Assembly: GCA_963921425.1 (NCBI GenBank) | Contig: OY992834.1 | Coordinates: forward strand, 12,445,271-12,509,270 | Length of the DNA: 64,000 nt | DNA from: Dryas octopetala | Taxonomy: Eukaryota > Streptophyta > Magnoliopsida > Rosales > Rosaceae | Reading direction: 5' to 3' | In this document: positions 35,856-48,461 of the stretch, one piece after another | Position numbering within the stretch: the first letter of the stretch is position 1 | Layout: every line of letters starts with the position of its first letter | Notes under the pieces: model-generated | What the model was told of the DNA's origin: nothing | Seen by the model: only the letters and a program-made list of their open reading frames with translations | The model's database searches: none | Program-made: the position numbers and the translations under genes

Positions 35856-36740
35856 TCGTAGGGGTGGGCATAATAACCGGCGCACCGAAACACCAAACCA
35901 AACCAATCGTATTAAAACCGAAAAAACATCGAGTTGACCAAAAAGTCAACACTGTAAGAGAAAATCGAACCAAACCGTATATGGATGGTTCCGGTTCCGG
36001 TTCCGGTTTCATGCTCATTTTACCCGAACCAAATCGTGTAATTTTTTAAAAATATAATTATATATTTTTATGCACATTTTATACATTTTTATACACATTT
36101 TTATTTTTGACCCTAAAATATATTTTATATAACCCTATGAGTTTAATATTATATATATAATAATGTTTTAGTATATAATTTTAGTTATATCTTATATAAT
36201 AAAATTAGTATATTCTATTTCTATATACTCTATAGTCTATAGTCTATATAATAATGTTTTATGCATATAGAGTAATATATAAACTTAGTATAGTTAGTTA
36301 TATATAACTATATAGTTAGTAACTTAGTATATAATTGTATACATGCTACAATAGTTATATATAACTATATAAGTAATATATAATTATAGTAGTATACTAG
36401 TATATACTATAGTAGTATATAGTTATATATATACTATACTCATTACTCTATAATAGTTATATATAATCTTATATATAGTTATAACTTATAACCCAAATTT
36501 GCCCAAATCACAAACAAAATCTCAATCTCCCCAAAAATGCCAATATGAATAATAACTCATTAAACCCAGAACCGTAGTGAAGAACCAAACCGAACTGCAC
36601 CGCACTTTGAATGGTTTGGTTTGGTTTGGTTTTTCTTCTCCATTTCCGGTTTTTAGCACCGAATCGCACCGTATAGGAACGTCCGGCGCGGCGCATGGTT
36701 TCGGGGGTGAACCGGGCCGAACCTCACCGCGCCCACTATT
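35856..36740. mobile_element. hAT-type non-autonomous element, GGGGTGGGCA family
   Basis: The 885-bp unit is flanked by a perfect 8-bp direct repeat AGGTATGG (35848-35855 and 36741-36748). The left end carries TAGGGGTGGGCA; the right end is its shortened complement (GCGCCCACTA). Subterminal regions are rich in ACCAAACCAAACC / GGTTTGGTTTGG and CCGGTTCCGGTTCC words on opposite strands, as in hAT subterminal repeats. The interior is TA-rich. No coding sequence is recognised. Confidence 0.8.
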
Positions 36741-36748
36741 AGGTATGG

Positions 36749-37400
36749 GCTACCATGGGTTGTAGACAAGTAGCTTTTTTGGAAAAAAAAAAAAAAAAAA
36801 AAACCTTACCATATGTGGTATAGCCCACCCTACTAAATATGATTTAGCCCAATTTTAATATTTTTTTAATCTTGAACTCCTTGAAATTAATATTCCACCC
36901 ACAATTAAACAAATTTAGTTTTTTTTAAAAAGGAAAAAACGACACATTTAATAAGAAAAAAAAAAGTAAGATTGCATGATTATTTATATTGAAAAAAAAC
37001 TCGCTGAATATATTGATTCAGATTCAATATTAAAATACTTCAATTCTTCCAAGGATCTCATGGGACAACTTGAATGGGTATGTTCTCACTTCTTTTGTTC
37101 TACAGTTTGCATCAAATTCAACATTGTTTTTTCTTTGTTGTATTATTGTATATTTTCAACTAATATATATATATATATATATATTTTTTAAGTTGGTTAA
37201 AAATGGGGTTTAGTTATAAGATTTTACATATATCATTTTTTTTAGGAAGATTACAAAACCATAAACTAAAAAACAAACTACCAAAACTTACAAAACCACC
37301 TCCATCTTCATCGATTCAAAAGCATTTCAAGCTACCTCATTGAAGCATTGTTCCAAACTATTAAAGAATGAAGAAAATCAAAGCAAAAATAAGAGGCAGT
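36749..37400. other. AT-rich intergenic, no gene seen
   Basis: It holds poly(A) runs near 36783 and 36955 and a TA microsatellite at about 37161-37185. No coding exon or inverted-repeat ends were recognised. Confidence 0.5.
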
Positions 37401-37459
37401 TGGATTCAAGGCATCTGCAGTTGCAATTACATATGCCTATGTATCCGCATTTCCAAAAG

Positions 37460-37735
37460 TAATTAGCTTCAAATGACATCAAGAATTCAAACCAGATATG
37501 CATCTCTAAAAGTAATTTTTTTAAAAAGAAAAATCTTCAAACAACATCAAGGATCTAAACTAGATCTGGATCTTCAAAAGTAATTTTTCTTTTTTAAGAA
37601 AAAGCTTCAAATGACATCAATGATTTAAACTAGATCTGCATAAAGGATTCAAGGATTTAAACCAGTTTGCATAAAGGATTCAAGGATTCAAACCAGATTT
37701 GCATCAAAGATTCAAGGATTCAAACCATATCTATA
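37460..37735. repeat. Degenerate tandem repeats
   Basis: Two overlapping patterns occur. A unit of about 90 bases recurs with GCTTCAAATGACATCAA and AAAAGTAATTTTT. A unit of about 33 bases (GGATTCAAGGATTCAAACCA) recurs three times at 37650-37735. The copies differ noticeably, suggesting an older array. Confidence 0.75.
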
Positions 37736-37760
37736 GGAAAAATAACAAATAAATAATAAT

Positions 37761-38048
37761 ATGCTTCAAACTCATATCTATATAAAAGGAGTGAGGTGGG
37801 TTTGGGCATGGGCTTCAATTTCTTGGCAGTCTATGGGGTTGAAAGTTTGGAGGTTGAAGGAGAAGGAGTCATGGACTTCATTGAGGGAGGCCAAGACGTC
37901 AAGCAGTGTGGAGTTTGTTTCTGATAAGTTGCGAGAGAGTTTGGACTCAAATCTACGAGAGAGAGCTACAAGGTGGAGAGACGTTGGCATCAAGGAAGGA
38001 AAACCATTAAAGTTGGTGGTTATTTATGTGTGTTGCCTAATGGACTAA
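37761..38048 (+). other. Unrecognised gene-like segment
   Basis: This stretch is less AT-rich than its surroundings and reads WTSLREAKTSSSVEFVSDKL then RESLDSNLRERATRWRDVGI without a stop. The amino-acid mix is protein-like, and the frame could be a fragment of a helical protein. No family was recognised, and no flanking exons were found. It may be a gene scrap or a chance open frame. Confidence 0.3.
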
Positions 38049-38459
38049 ATAATGTCATTCTCATCAATATTATTAGTTGTAACTTGTATGATATTAATAA
38101 GTGATAAACCTTTTTAAAAACCCTAAAACAAAATTTATTTTGTCTACTAAAAATTCAAACTTAATTTTTTTTTATTTGAGTTTCACATGTCTCTTTCTTT
38201 CATATTGAAAGAATTTTTTACGCTAGTAATGCTAATTTTGCTTGTTGCAACACTTTGGCGAATCTCTTGTACATTCTTTCGATGTGCTAGATTTGAAGAT
38301 GTTTAGTTAAATGGTTTCTCCATAATAGTTAGCATGATAGATAGGCTATCAAAGGCTTTATTTTCTTAACATTGATTTCTAAATTACCTATCGAATTAAG
38401 ATATAGAGGCTATGGAGAAGACCTAGCAATGGGATAGTGTTTTTGTGGGTTCAGATCAA

Positions 38460-38840
38460 ACACGGCATGCCATGTTAAGCCAATGTGTAAGCAAAATGCC
38501 AACACGAACACGACACAAAAAATTACGGGTGAACACGAACACAACATGAAAAATAACAAGTGAACACGACACGACTCGTTTCACCCATTAAGAAAAAGTA
38601 TATATTTTCCCAACAAGCTTGAATACTTAAATTAAATACATTTTATTACATAAGTTTATAGTTTAAACACTACACACAATAAATAAAACAAAAATATATT
38701 TATTTCTTAACGTGACACTAACAAGTTTCGCAAGTTAACAAGAAATTAATGACACAAAAACTTAATGGGTGGCTAACAAATCCACACGATTTCAACACAA
38801 CACGATAAACGAATACTGAATTTTTTGTGTTGTTTCTTAG
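38460..38840. mobile_element. Degraded element related to the ACGGGT-motif hAT family
   Basis: Words such as AACACGAACACGACAC, AATTACGGGTGAACACGAAC and CGACTCGTTTCACCCATTAAG recur on both sides of an AT-rich core. They resemble the subterminal motifs of the element at 2429-3732. Ends and target duplication could not be found. Confidence 0.5.
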
Positions 38841-41134
38841 GAGGCCAACTTATGGGTCGAATTTCGATTCCGATTCTGACTAAGCCTTAAAGAGCCTTGT
38901 CCCCGAGGCTAGAAAATAACCTAGGCCGAGAGAGGTTCCTAGCTCGACCGATTAATTATTTGATAAAAATCAGATTAGGCGCAATAACTCAATCCAACCA
39001 CATTCCTATTTTGATCGAGCCAAAACTTGGATTGACGCGGGTGGCACGCCCCACACTCATACAAAAACGGACCAAAGTTTCGCTTCCGGCCAAGCTTGGC
39101 TAAAAACAAGTGAACATATGTATTGGTATGTTAATTCAATGTTTTTTTTTTTTTTTTTTTTTTATATTGTTAGGGTTAACAAAATTATGTTTTAGCTCTA
39201 TATTCTTGACTTCAAACATATTGATTTTCTATTTTATATTGTCATACTCTTAAATATATGAACGAATGTCTTATTACTTCTTAAAGTTTGCATTTGCTTT
39301 CTAACTCAGTACTAAGCATAGTTTTTTTGTTCTTTTCGTAAATGATGTAAACTCATTCCATTAACTTTAATACTAATACATTTTATTGTAACTAAATCTT
39401 ATAAATAGACATCTAATATGTTGAGAAAAAAAATTGTACAATAATAAGGGCACTTTTTTTAAGTTCTGCACAGGGCCCCATAAATCTTAAAAATGGCCCT
39501 GCTGCCACCTGCCAATTGTCAACATGTCTCACCAGTTGCCACGCATATCCAAGAGCCATGCCTAACCATTTGGAAAAAAATATAACTTTAAGCAATGAAT
39601 GAGTTTCGAACCCAAGAGTAGTACATTAAAAGATGTATGTTTAGGCAGTTAAGCCACACAAACTTGTGTTAATTATGTTGGTTTTAATAATACTTATCCA
39701 ATGCATTTACATATATTAAAATTAAGTAATTATTATTTTTGGTTTAAATATTTTCTTTTTCTTCCCAATCCAAACAACCAAATGTGATTTTGGGCGCAGT
39801 TGATACGAAATTGGAAGAGGTTGAAGGTGCAATGTCAAAATTTTAGCTTGTTGCCCTTTAAAATATAAATGGGATATCTGCCATTTAACAATTAAGATAA
39901 AGTTAGTTACAAAGTCAATGGAGAGGAATGATGATGATTTCGGTAGTCGATTTCAAGCAAAAAAAAGGTTGGACATGAATAAAACTCTCTTACCCATTCT
40001 TCTTTGGTGGTCGGAAACACATCATCGCTGGAAGATGGTGTTCGAGGGCAAGAGGGTACTAAAAAAAATGTTTTTAGGTTTTTTAAAGATGGTTGATATA
40101 TGCACACATTTTGTTCTCTCACTACACATCCTTTTCTCACCTCACACCCTTTTTTCTTTTTAATTTTATCAATTTCTGAATTCACACCCCTTAAATTCTT
40201 AAAATACCCCTATTACACAACAAAACCTAGCACAACCCCACCCTACCCCCACTGCCAGCAAGGTCGCCGACGATTCAACCCGTTCCTTCCCATTCTCTCT
40301 CCCTCTCTCTCTCTCCCTCTCTCTCTTTCCCTCTCGATCTCCTCTCTCCCTTTCCATCTCTTTCTTCTATCCATCTATTGACTTTAGGTAGCTTGACTCA
40401 CGTTATTTTTTTATTTTATTTTTATGTGGTGGTAATTTTTGTTTTAGTATAAATCCGATGTGTGAAAGAAGTTATTTTCTGTTACAAAATTTATAAATTT
40501 CATATAGGATTCGAGTTAGGGGTTAGAGTTTAGGATTTAGGGTATATAATGGCTTCCCAAAGTTACAACTTAATATAAAGCCGACAAACCTGGTGGATGA
40601 GAATATGTACTTTTTTTTTTTGTTGCAAAATTCATATGGGTACAAGGTAGAGGTGAAAAATTCATATCGGTACAAGGTAGTTTTTTTTTCTTGTTGCAAA
40701 ATTAATATGGGTACGTTTTTTAGGGTTTAGGGTTTAGGTTCGTAAGATGGGGGAAGTTAAAGTCAGAGTTATTGGGTACAATTAGACTAAATAAATTTTA
40801 AATTTTCTATGAATTAGATATATTAATCTCATAATTCTTTATATATTAATTAGAGGATAAATATGAATTTATGTCCAATTAGGATTATTAAATTGTTAAA
40901 TGAAGGGCCGCATTCAAAACTTAAAAGACATAAATTGTTAATCTAAAAAACGAGAAGGTTGAAGTACTATATCCGAAAAAACCCTTATTTTTTAAAGGTT
41001 TTGTTTTTCGTTTTTTCTACGGCCAAGGGAAAAATGACCTCATAGGCTGGCCCAAATGAGCAGTGCGATCGAACACTCGCCGTTTTTTAATTTTTTATTT
41101 TAAACTTGTTTTTTGTATTTGCTTGTTCTCGCGT
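38841..41134. other. Intergenic, no gene recognised
   Basis: AT-rich sequence with poly(T) tracts (near 39140) and a pyrimidine-rich microsatellite region at about 40286-40345 (CTCTC/CCCTCT). Short phrases like GGGTTTAGGATTTAGGGT occur near 40520 and 40720. No coding exon is supported. Confidence 0.5.
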
Positions 41135-41423
41135 TTGTATTTAGGATTAATTCCAGCGGTAGTTCCTCAACTATTTCACGAGTGACACTTTGGTCCTTCA
41201 ACTATTTTTTGAGAAATTTTAATTAATAACCCTTTTAAATACCTCTTAAACTTTTTTGACCTCTCAACCCCAACACTTACATTAATGACCCTTTTACGTG
41301 TGTAATGTCTATAATACCATTCATATATATATATATAATGTTTACAACATTTTTCACAAACCCTACATTTTTCAGATCTCCCTTCTCTCTCTTCCCTCTC
41401 TTCTTTCTCCCTTCCCTCGCTGT

Positions 41424-44400
41424 TGTAACACCCCAAATTTTATTGATTTGGGTTATAGGTGTTACTAGGTTAATTGAAATTAGTTAGAAACTAATTGATA
41501 TTTCTTTTGAACACAAATGTGAATTTAGTCCACATGGACAAATTTATGGAATTTCATTTATTTGAATACTTTATTTAAAATTATGAACCATATTTATTTT
41601 CATATACTTATGGTGATTTCGGAATTGAGGCAAATTAATGCACATTTATGTTTGCCTAAATTAATTTAATTGCTTATACTTGGTTAATTGTATGATAAAC
41701 AAAACTTTGTTCATTCAATTGGTAATGTTGAAATTCCAAGGGAATATGAAAGAATTTGTATGTTTCTATTTTATTCAAAAATTGTTTTAAGGCACATAAT
41801 TTAAGCAACATGATTTTAATTAATTACTTGGTTACTTAGGTGGTCATTTTTGGATCTCACACACACACTCTTACTTGTACAATTATGTGTGTTTGTGACA
41901 TCTAATTTGTTTAAGAATTAGGATTTGACAACTATGAATACCAAGGGTTGCAAATTGACTTTAAAACCTCTATTTTCTTTGACCAACCTAGACCATTAGG
42001 GCTAGAAACTTAGATTTCTTGAACAAGAGATTAAAATGATGAGTTTTGCATTGTATGGAGGTCATGACTAGGGCTGAAGATAGAGAGGATTTTCAGCCAA
42101 GGGGAAAGAAAATCCAATAAAAAAGCCATGACAGATTTTAATTAATTGACTTGGTTAAGTAAAAGTCTTTGATTGGTTATTGGGCTATTTAGCCTAGGGA
42201 TTGGCCAACCAATTAAAAGCCTCTTGGGAAACCAAAAGCTCTGACAAATAGCCCAAAACTTTGTCAAAAACGTTTTTCCACGTAAGATAGAAAGTGACTC
42301 TTCAGTTTTCCCTCCAATAGGCACAAGAATCATTTTATAAAACCAACTTCTGTTTAGACTAAGGAGCCCACGAAAATTCTGGGTTATACAGAGAAAAAGT
42401 GTGAGAGAAAGAGAGAGAACAAGAGAAGAAGAAGAGGAAGGCCAACTTGAAGGGAGAGAGAAAAGAGTTCGACTTGCATTGTTCTTTGGGAACTCAACAA
42501 GAATTGGTAAAAACCTTTATCCTACCTTTTAAGTTTGATTTTCAATACCTTCATACCTTGTTGAATGGCTAGGGTTAAGTGCATTCAAAGAAAAATCCAA
42601 GAGTCTCATAACCTAACCTTGTTTTGCAATTTTCGTACTTTCTAACCTTACTTGACAAAAATCGATTTTCATACCGAACGGAATAGAATCTTGAAAAACT
42701 GTTTTTGTGCCATAAACTAGACATATACCTTTCATTCAAATGCAAATCCCATTTATATTGAGTGAGTTACGTATTTTTAAAGTTTGTATAAAAACTGCCT
42801 ATTTTCTATAGCTTTTTCAAAGGAAATTCTTGAGGTTTGCATACTTGGATTTTGATTTACTTAGAAACTCATTTTGGGATCATCATGGTAGATTGTAGGA
42901 TTGTTTTTGGACTTGTACCAATTGATTTTATTTGATTTGAAGCCTCAAACCAGAAAATAGCATTTTATTCACGTGAACAGTAAAAATACATAAAATCAGC
43001 TTACTGATGTGAACTTGGGGCCTTCAAAAACCACACTTGCACAACTCCAATTGCTCTGAAAATGTTTTTGCACAAGTATTTGTATGTCTTCTAAATGTTT
43101 GTGAAAAATCTCGTTCAAATTATTTTTCTGTGATTTTATAAAATGTCGGGAGCAGGTGGTGCTCACTTGCGATTTTAAAGGGAGCAATTTACCTCAAAAA
43201 TGTCATTTTTGATATTAAGGCTTTTTGGCCTAAATGATTAGTTCACACAAGTCACAAATCATCCCTAAGATTGATCTATGAGCATGAGAGAATTTATTTA
43301 CTTATGGAATGGAATTTAGGTTGTCAAAACCCCATGTTTTTGAATAAAAACTAGGCTTCAGCATACCTATTTTTGGGTATGGCTTATGTGTTGATTTCTA
43401 AGCTTCCAACTATATTTGTATGCATGATTTAGACTTGTCTAAGGTTGTAGGATGAATATTTATTGGTTAGAGGTCTTGGATGCCACTTAACTTAGCCAAT
43501 ACGACATTAAAAACCTTACGAAACCTCATTCGAGAGTTAGAATGTGAAATCTAATTTCCTTTGTGTTTTGGGACTGATTTTCAGTTTGGTGGATCACCAT
43601 AAGGACGAGAAGCTTCAATTGAGGTATAGGGAGAACTAGTCATTTCTAAACTCTATGTTTCAATATGGTTTAATTATAGTTACATTGATGGTTGTGCTTG
43701 ATTCTTTGATTGCTTGTCTCGACATTGAATGGATATTTCAATTTGTCTTGACATGTTGTGGCTGCTATGTTTGATATGAAATTGATTAATTGACCTTGAA
43801 AGGAAATTATGATCAATTTGGTTAGTTATAGAAAAAGAGAATTAATTGACTTTGAAACCGAGAATTGAATTGAATTTGATATGCATATATGTTGATAACT
43901 TACTTACCTTGTGAGGTTGAAATAAATTAATCTATTTGTCCTAAAGTTAAATGAGTTGACTTATATGAATTTATTTGAGAACATGAATCACTATGTTTAG
44001 TTTTAAATAAACTAGCCTAGGATTTAAGGTTCTAATTGGACTTAAATTGGTTTATTTGGTAAATTAATAAATCACTTGACATTTTAATGTGGTTTGGAAG
44101 GGTATTAGATCACCTAGACTTGAAACTAATTAGGACTTGCATATTGGTGATACCAGAAAATATTAAGGATTATTTATTACCTTGTTGATAATCTTGGAGG
44201 TTCTAAGGTGTGAGAACTAGATTAAAGGGTAAAAGAGGATTGAACCAATAAGAGAATTATGTGATTAATTGGCCTTGTGATTGGTTTTGGATCTAAGCTT
44301 TTAAAATATAAACTTGGTTGTTTATTTAATTGTTTCTATTGTTTTATACTTGTTGTGTTATAAAGCATGTTATATAATGAAATGAATGAATTGATCATAT

Positions 44401-46337
44401 CATTGAATTGTCATTTTATGTTCATTTGACATCATATATACATACGAAGCATTGAAGGCAATCATGTGTTGCATGAGGGCTGCTAAAGCATACATTAGCA
44501 TTCATATTTATTGAATCAAAAATGTTTACACTAATGTGGTTTTAGTGTTTAATTGGTCTTCCTAATTAGAGATAATGGGGTACAATTCTTACTCTATTCT
44601 TGGGTTCAATTCCCTAAAAGTATGCATACATATGTCGTCTAGAGTGGTTATGAGAAATATAGAATATGCTAGCGGGAAGTAAATGAGTTTTTATTTACTT
44701 CAATGAAATGACATCTCACTATCTAGATCTTACTCTTTAGTAAGATATGAGGGATATCGATAATTAATTTTACAAATTAGGAGATAAGTCCACTATTTAT
44801 AAACTTTGACAGGTTTGCAATGTCATGGAGAAAAAAATACGCTTGCATTGTTATTTAATTTAACATGCATATGCATTTCATGAGATAAATTATGTTGGAT
44901 ACATATTAAAAATGGATGCATGATGGTTTGATAATGCCCAACCGGAAAAGACACGAGTTTATGTTGGGAATTATGACCATGACTTTATGCTTGTGAAATT
45001 GTATTTTGAGTTAATTACACTTACACTCCCTGAGGTTTATCGTCTTTTCACATACACCTCTTAGGGTTTCAATAATTACACATACACCCCCTGAGGTTGT
45101 AAAACTGTTACATATAACCCCCTATAGTGAGACGAAAATGATGAGAAATTATGCAAAAAAGCATGCTAAGGGATTAAATAGCCTAATAAGATTATTCAAG
45201 GTGTAAGGTCCAACCTGAATACAAATATTTTCTTTTTGATTTATTTATTTTTTTTCTTGTAGGGGGTTATATGCAACAGTTTTAAAACTGCAGGGGGTGT
45301 ATGTGTAATTATTGAAACCCCAGGGAGTGTATGTGAAAAGACGATAAACCTCAGGGGGTGTAAATGTAATTAACTCTTGTATTTTTGATCATTGAAATTG
45401 ATTATACTTGTGTTTGTATAATTGTGGTTTCGATCTTTGAAAATAGATTTGTTTATTTTTCAAAGAAAGAATGATTTAATTTATATTTAAATGTTTTAAA
45501 TAGGTTGCCATTTAATTAATTGAATTATTTAATTGGGCAATAGCCATTTGAGCTTAGGCCATTATTAAATCCTAATTGTAATTGAATTGATTGTATTGAA
45601 TTGTTTAGGTTTTGTTAGACTAGTTGAGTGTGTGATTAGCTGTTTTGATGATGCTCACCTCTACACAGTTTGTTAAGTTGCAGAAAACCTATAGGACATG
45701 AAAATGATTAGCTTCATAGACATTTTGGATAGCGAGGGATGAAGGTTTGAAAGTACAGAGAATTCACCAAGGAGTAGCATACCATCACCACCCAGGCACC
45801 CATGTTCATATACTCAAGTGATGAGGAAGAGGACCCAATCATGAATGAGTGTGTTACTATTCCTTTTTATTTTCTATCTTTTATATTTTAGTTGAGAAAT
45901 CAGTGAATTAATTATTAAGGATTAGTATGGCTCTATTATTTATTATTTATTCGTTGTTTCGTTTACACCAAAAATTATATTTTAAATTAAAGTTTTCACT
46001 CTCGCTTGAATTTCAATTTCTTATTTGATGTCTTGTTTATTGAGTTTAAAACAAAGGGTCTATCTTTATTTTTGGAAATTGATTTATCTTGAAGGGTAAA
46101 TAACTAAAGCTCACCATTTTACAAAGCTTCCAATTTCGGTTTACTCTGATTAGTTGTTATTAAAAATGAAAAAAATTCTCATGGTTTTGGAGTTTAGTTT
46201 GTTTAAATTTTAAGTCTTACATTGATCTTCAATCTTGACATGTTCTTACTTAGGTTTAGTGAGAGTATGTCGAGGTTAAAGACCAATGTGGCGCTGCCAC
46301 ATGCTCAAAGTGCTAGACCCCATTTTGGGATGTGACA
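41424..46337. mobile_element. Fossil solo LTR, probably Ty3/Gypsy, inserted in element A
   Basis: The segment begins TGTAACACCCC and ends GGGATGTGACA, the TG...CA border with inverted tips usual for plant Gypsy LTRs. The 5-bp flanks are GCTGT and GCTGC, a near match for a target duplication. No internal coding region, primer site or second LTR is present, so it reads as a solo LTR left by recombination. At 4.9 kb (about 4.5 kb without the inserted MITE) it is unusually long, in the range of LARD or long-LTR chromovirus-type elements. A TATA-like word near 42337 fits an LTR promoter. Age cannot be measured from one LTR; the imperfect target duplication and the later insertion suggest it is not very young. 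Confidence 0.65.
45008..45376. mobile_element. Mutator-like MITE inserted in the fossil LTR
   Basis: A 369-bp unit starts GAGTTAATTACACTTACAC and ends with its near-complement; the inverted repeat extends about 130 bases on each side (GAGGTTTATCGTCTTTTCAC). It is flanked by a perfect 9-bp duplication TTGTATTTT (44999-45007 and 45377-45385). No coding sequence is present. It is the innermost and latest layer of the nest. Confidence 0.93.
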
Positions 46338-47482
46338 GCTGCTTATTGAAGAAACCCATCAAATTCGGCCCTACTCGCCGGCCTCCTCCAACGCCCCCTC
46401 GCCCTCTCCCTCGCCATCTCCCTTGCCCTCCTCGCACCTTTCACGGGCTCGTGGTGAAGAAACTCAAGTGAGGTGAAGAAGCTCGTTGGTGCTTGCTGGT
46501 GTTTGCCCCTGCTGTAGCTCGCTGGTGCTCACTGGGCCGGGCTTCTTCTTTTTGTGTATGGGTCTGGTTGCATTTTTTTTTTCTTATGATAGATATGGTT
46601 GCATTTTTATTGTAGGATCTGATATTTAAATTTTGAGATTATGTATAATTTTAGTTGAATTAAATTTGTAAGTATATATATTAAATTTAAATCCAATGGT
46701 TAAGTGGTCAAAAATTATTCCTTAAATAAACAAGACTTAAAATTTATGGTTTGTTGGGTTTTTTTTTTTCTCGAGTTTATGGGTTGATATGCCTTTTTCC
46801 CAAATCTGCATTTTTGTAGAATTTCTGGTAGCCATTAGGTGGAATTTTTGGTTGCCACACGGTCGATTTTTGGTTGACACATGTGTCGACCTTGTGGCAA
46901 CCACAAATTCGACCATCTTTTCTCCTTTTCTTGCTATAGCGCATTTCACCTTATGTCGATCATGCATTCCACTAGATCTGGGTTTTAAATTATTATTTTT
47001 TTAGGTTTGGGTTGGGAGAGAAGGGGAGAGAGATAGAGAGAGGAGATGATAGGTTGTTGGCCAGTGAGGGAGGTCGCTCTCCATGGTTGTTGCAGGAAGA
47101 AGGTGGAGGAGGGTTTGGCTACTGTTGGAAGAAGGTGCATCAAGTGAAATTTTGGGTCGAATTTTTTGGTGGACTCTCGCGACATTTTCATATATAAAGG
47201 GGTATTTTGGTATGAAAAAATGCAAAAGGGTTATAAATGTTAGTTTTGAGGCTAGGGGGTCAAAAAAGTTTAAAGGATATTTAAAAGGGTTAATGAATAA
47301 AATTTCTCCTATTTTTTTAATTTCTAGAGTCCTTGAACTTTTCCATAAGTCACACTTTGGTCCATTCCGTAAAAAACGTTATATATTCTATCAATATATA
47401 AAGGCTTTTTTTTTTTCCCCCAGCAGTGGTCTTTAACTATTCTACAATTGACACTTTGTCCTTCAATTAATGTTTTTAAATT

Positions 47483-48461
47483 GGGTTTTTTTTTTTTTTT
47501 TCATTTTTAGTACCTAAATTTTGATCATTGTCTCAATATGGTATCTGAACTTTTATTTGTCCTAATTGAGTACCCAAATTTTTGTTTTGTGTCTAATAGG
47601 TACCCAAGTAAATTTTTGTTAAAATTGTTAACATAAGTTAGGGACAATATAGTCATTTCAAAAAAGCTATATTTTAATTATTTTCTTTTATATGTTTAAA
47701 AGTAAAAAATAAATAAAAATTAAATCTCTCTCCACCTTCTGCTACCACCCGCCCACCAGTCTCTCTTTCCTTTCTCCTCCATCGCCCCTCCCCTTCTCTA
47801 TTTTTTATTTTGGTTTGCTGATTGTGGGGTTTTTGTTTAGATTTTTTGTTTTTGAATCGGATTTGCAGATTTGAAAGGAGAAGGGGAAAGAGAGAGGGCG
47901 AAGAGAGAAGAGAGAAGGGGGAAGAAGGGGTTGTCACTGTTGTTGGTGTCGGAGTTAGCCGATGCAGAGGGGGGGGGGAGGGAGGCTGGTGCAAATCCAG
48001 AATGAGAGGGGGAGAGAAATAGAAGGATAGAAAGAAAAAAAGGGAGGGGGAAGAGAAGGCATCCGGCCAGTGCAAATGGTGGTGAAAAGGAAGGTGGGTA
48101 GGTTGAGAGAGGTTATCGATGGTGAAGAGAGGTTGGGGAGGCTGGGTTGTCCAAGGAGGAGAGAGGTTTGATTTTGTTTTTTCACTTTTCCACAATTTGC
48201 AGAGAAAGCAGGGGGGAGGGCGATGGAGGAGAGATGGAAGGGAGAGTGGTGGGCGGGTGGGTAGTAGTAGATAATTAAAATATAGCTTTTTTGAAATGAC
48301 TATATTGTCTCTAACTTCTGTTAACAATTTTAACAGAAATTTACTTGGGTACCTATTAGACACAAAATAAAAATTTGAGCACTCAATTGAGACAAATAAA
48401 AATTCAGGTACCATATTGAGACAATAATCAAAGTTTAGGTATTAAAAATAAAAAAAACCCC
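47483..48461. mobile_element. Mutator-like element B, inserted into the left arm of E1
   Basis: A 979-bp unit is flanked by a perfect 9-bp duplication TTTTAAATT (47474-47482 and 48462-48470). Inverted arms of about 300 bases share phrases such as TTAGTACCTAAATTTTGATC, CTATATTTTAATTA and CTCCATCGCCC. The core is purine-rich on the plus strand (GGGGGAAGAAGG). A 246-codon open frame on the minus strand is low complexity and overlaps the inverted repeats, so it is not called a gene. Confidence 0.92.

Larger units (their letters stand above)
41211..47308. mobile_element. Mutator-like element A, inserted into E1
   Basis: It is flanked by a perfect 9-bp target duplication CTATTTTTT (41202-41210 and 47309-47317). 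The left end GAGAAATTTTAATTAATAAC and the complement of the right end (GAGAAATTTTATTCATTAAC) open a long inverted repeat that continues through CCCTTTTAAATACC and AAACTTTTTTGACC. The original element was about 1.2 kb; the rest is a fossil LTR inserted at 41424. Unique sequence left inside (46343-47150) is GC-richer but shows no recognisable gene. Confidence 0.88.

Noticed and set aside
39595-39665. tRNA- or SINE-like phrase (GTTTCGAACCCAAGAGT)
   Set aside because: It resembles a T-arm, but no matching acceptor stem, anticodon arm or poly(A)-tailed body could be found.
47674-48414. 246-codon minus-strand open frame
   Set aside because: It is low-complexity Pro/Ser/Leu sequence spanning both inverted arms and the purine-rich core of Mutator-like element B; no domain is visible.
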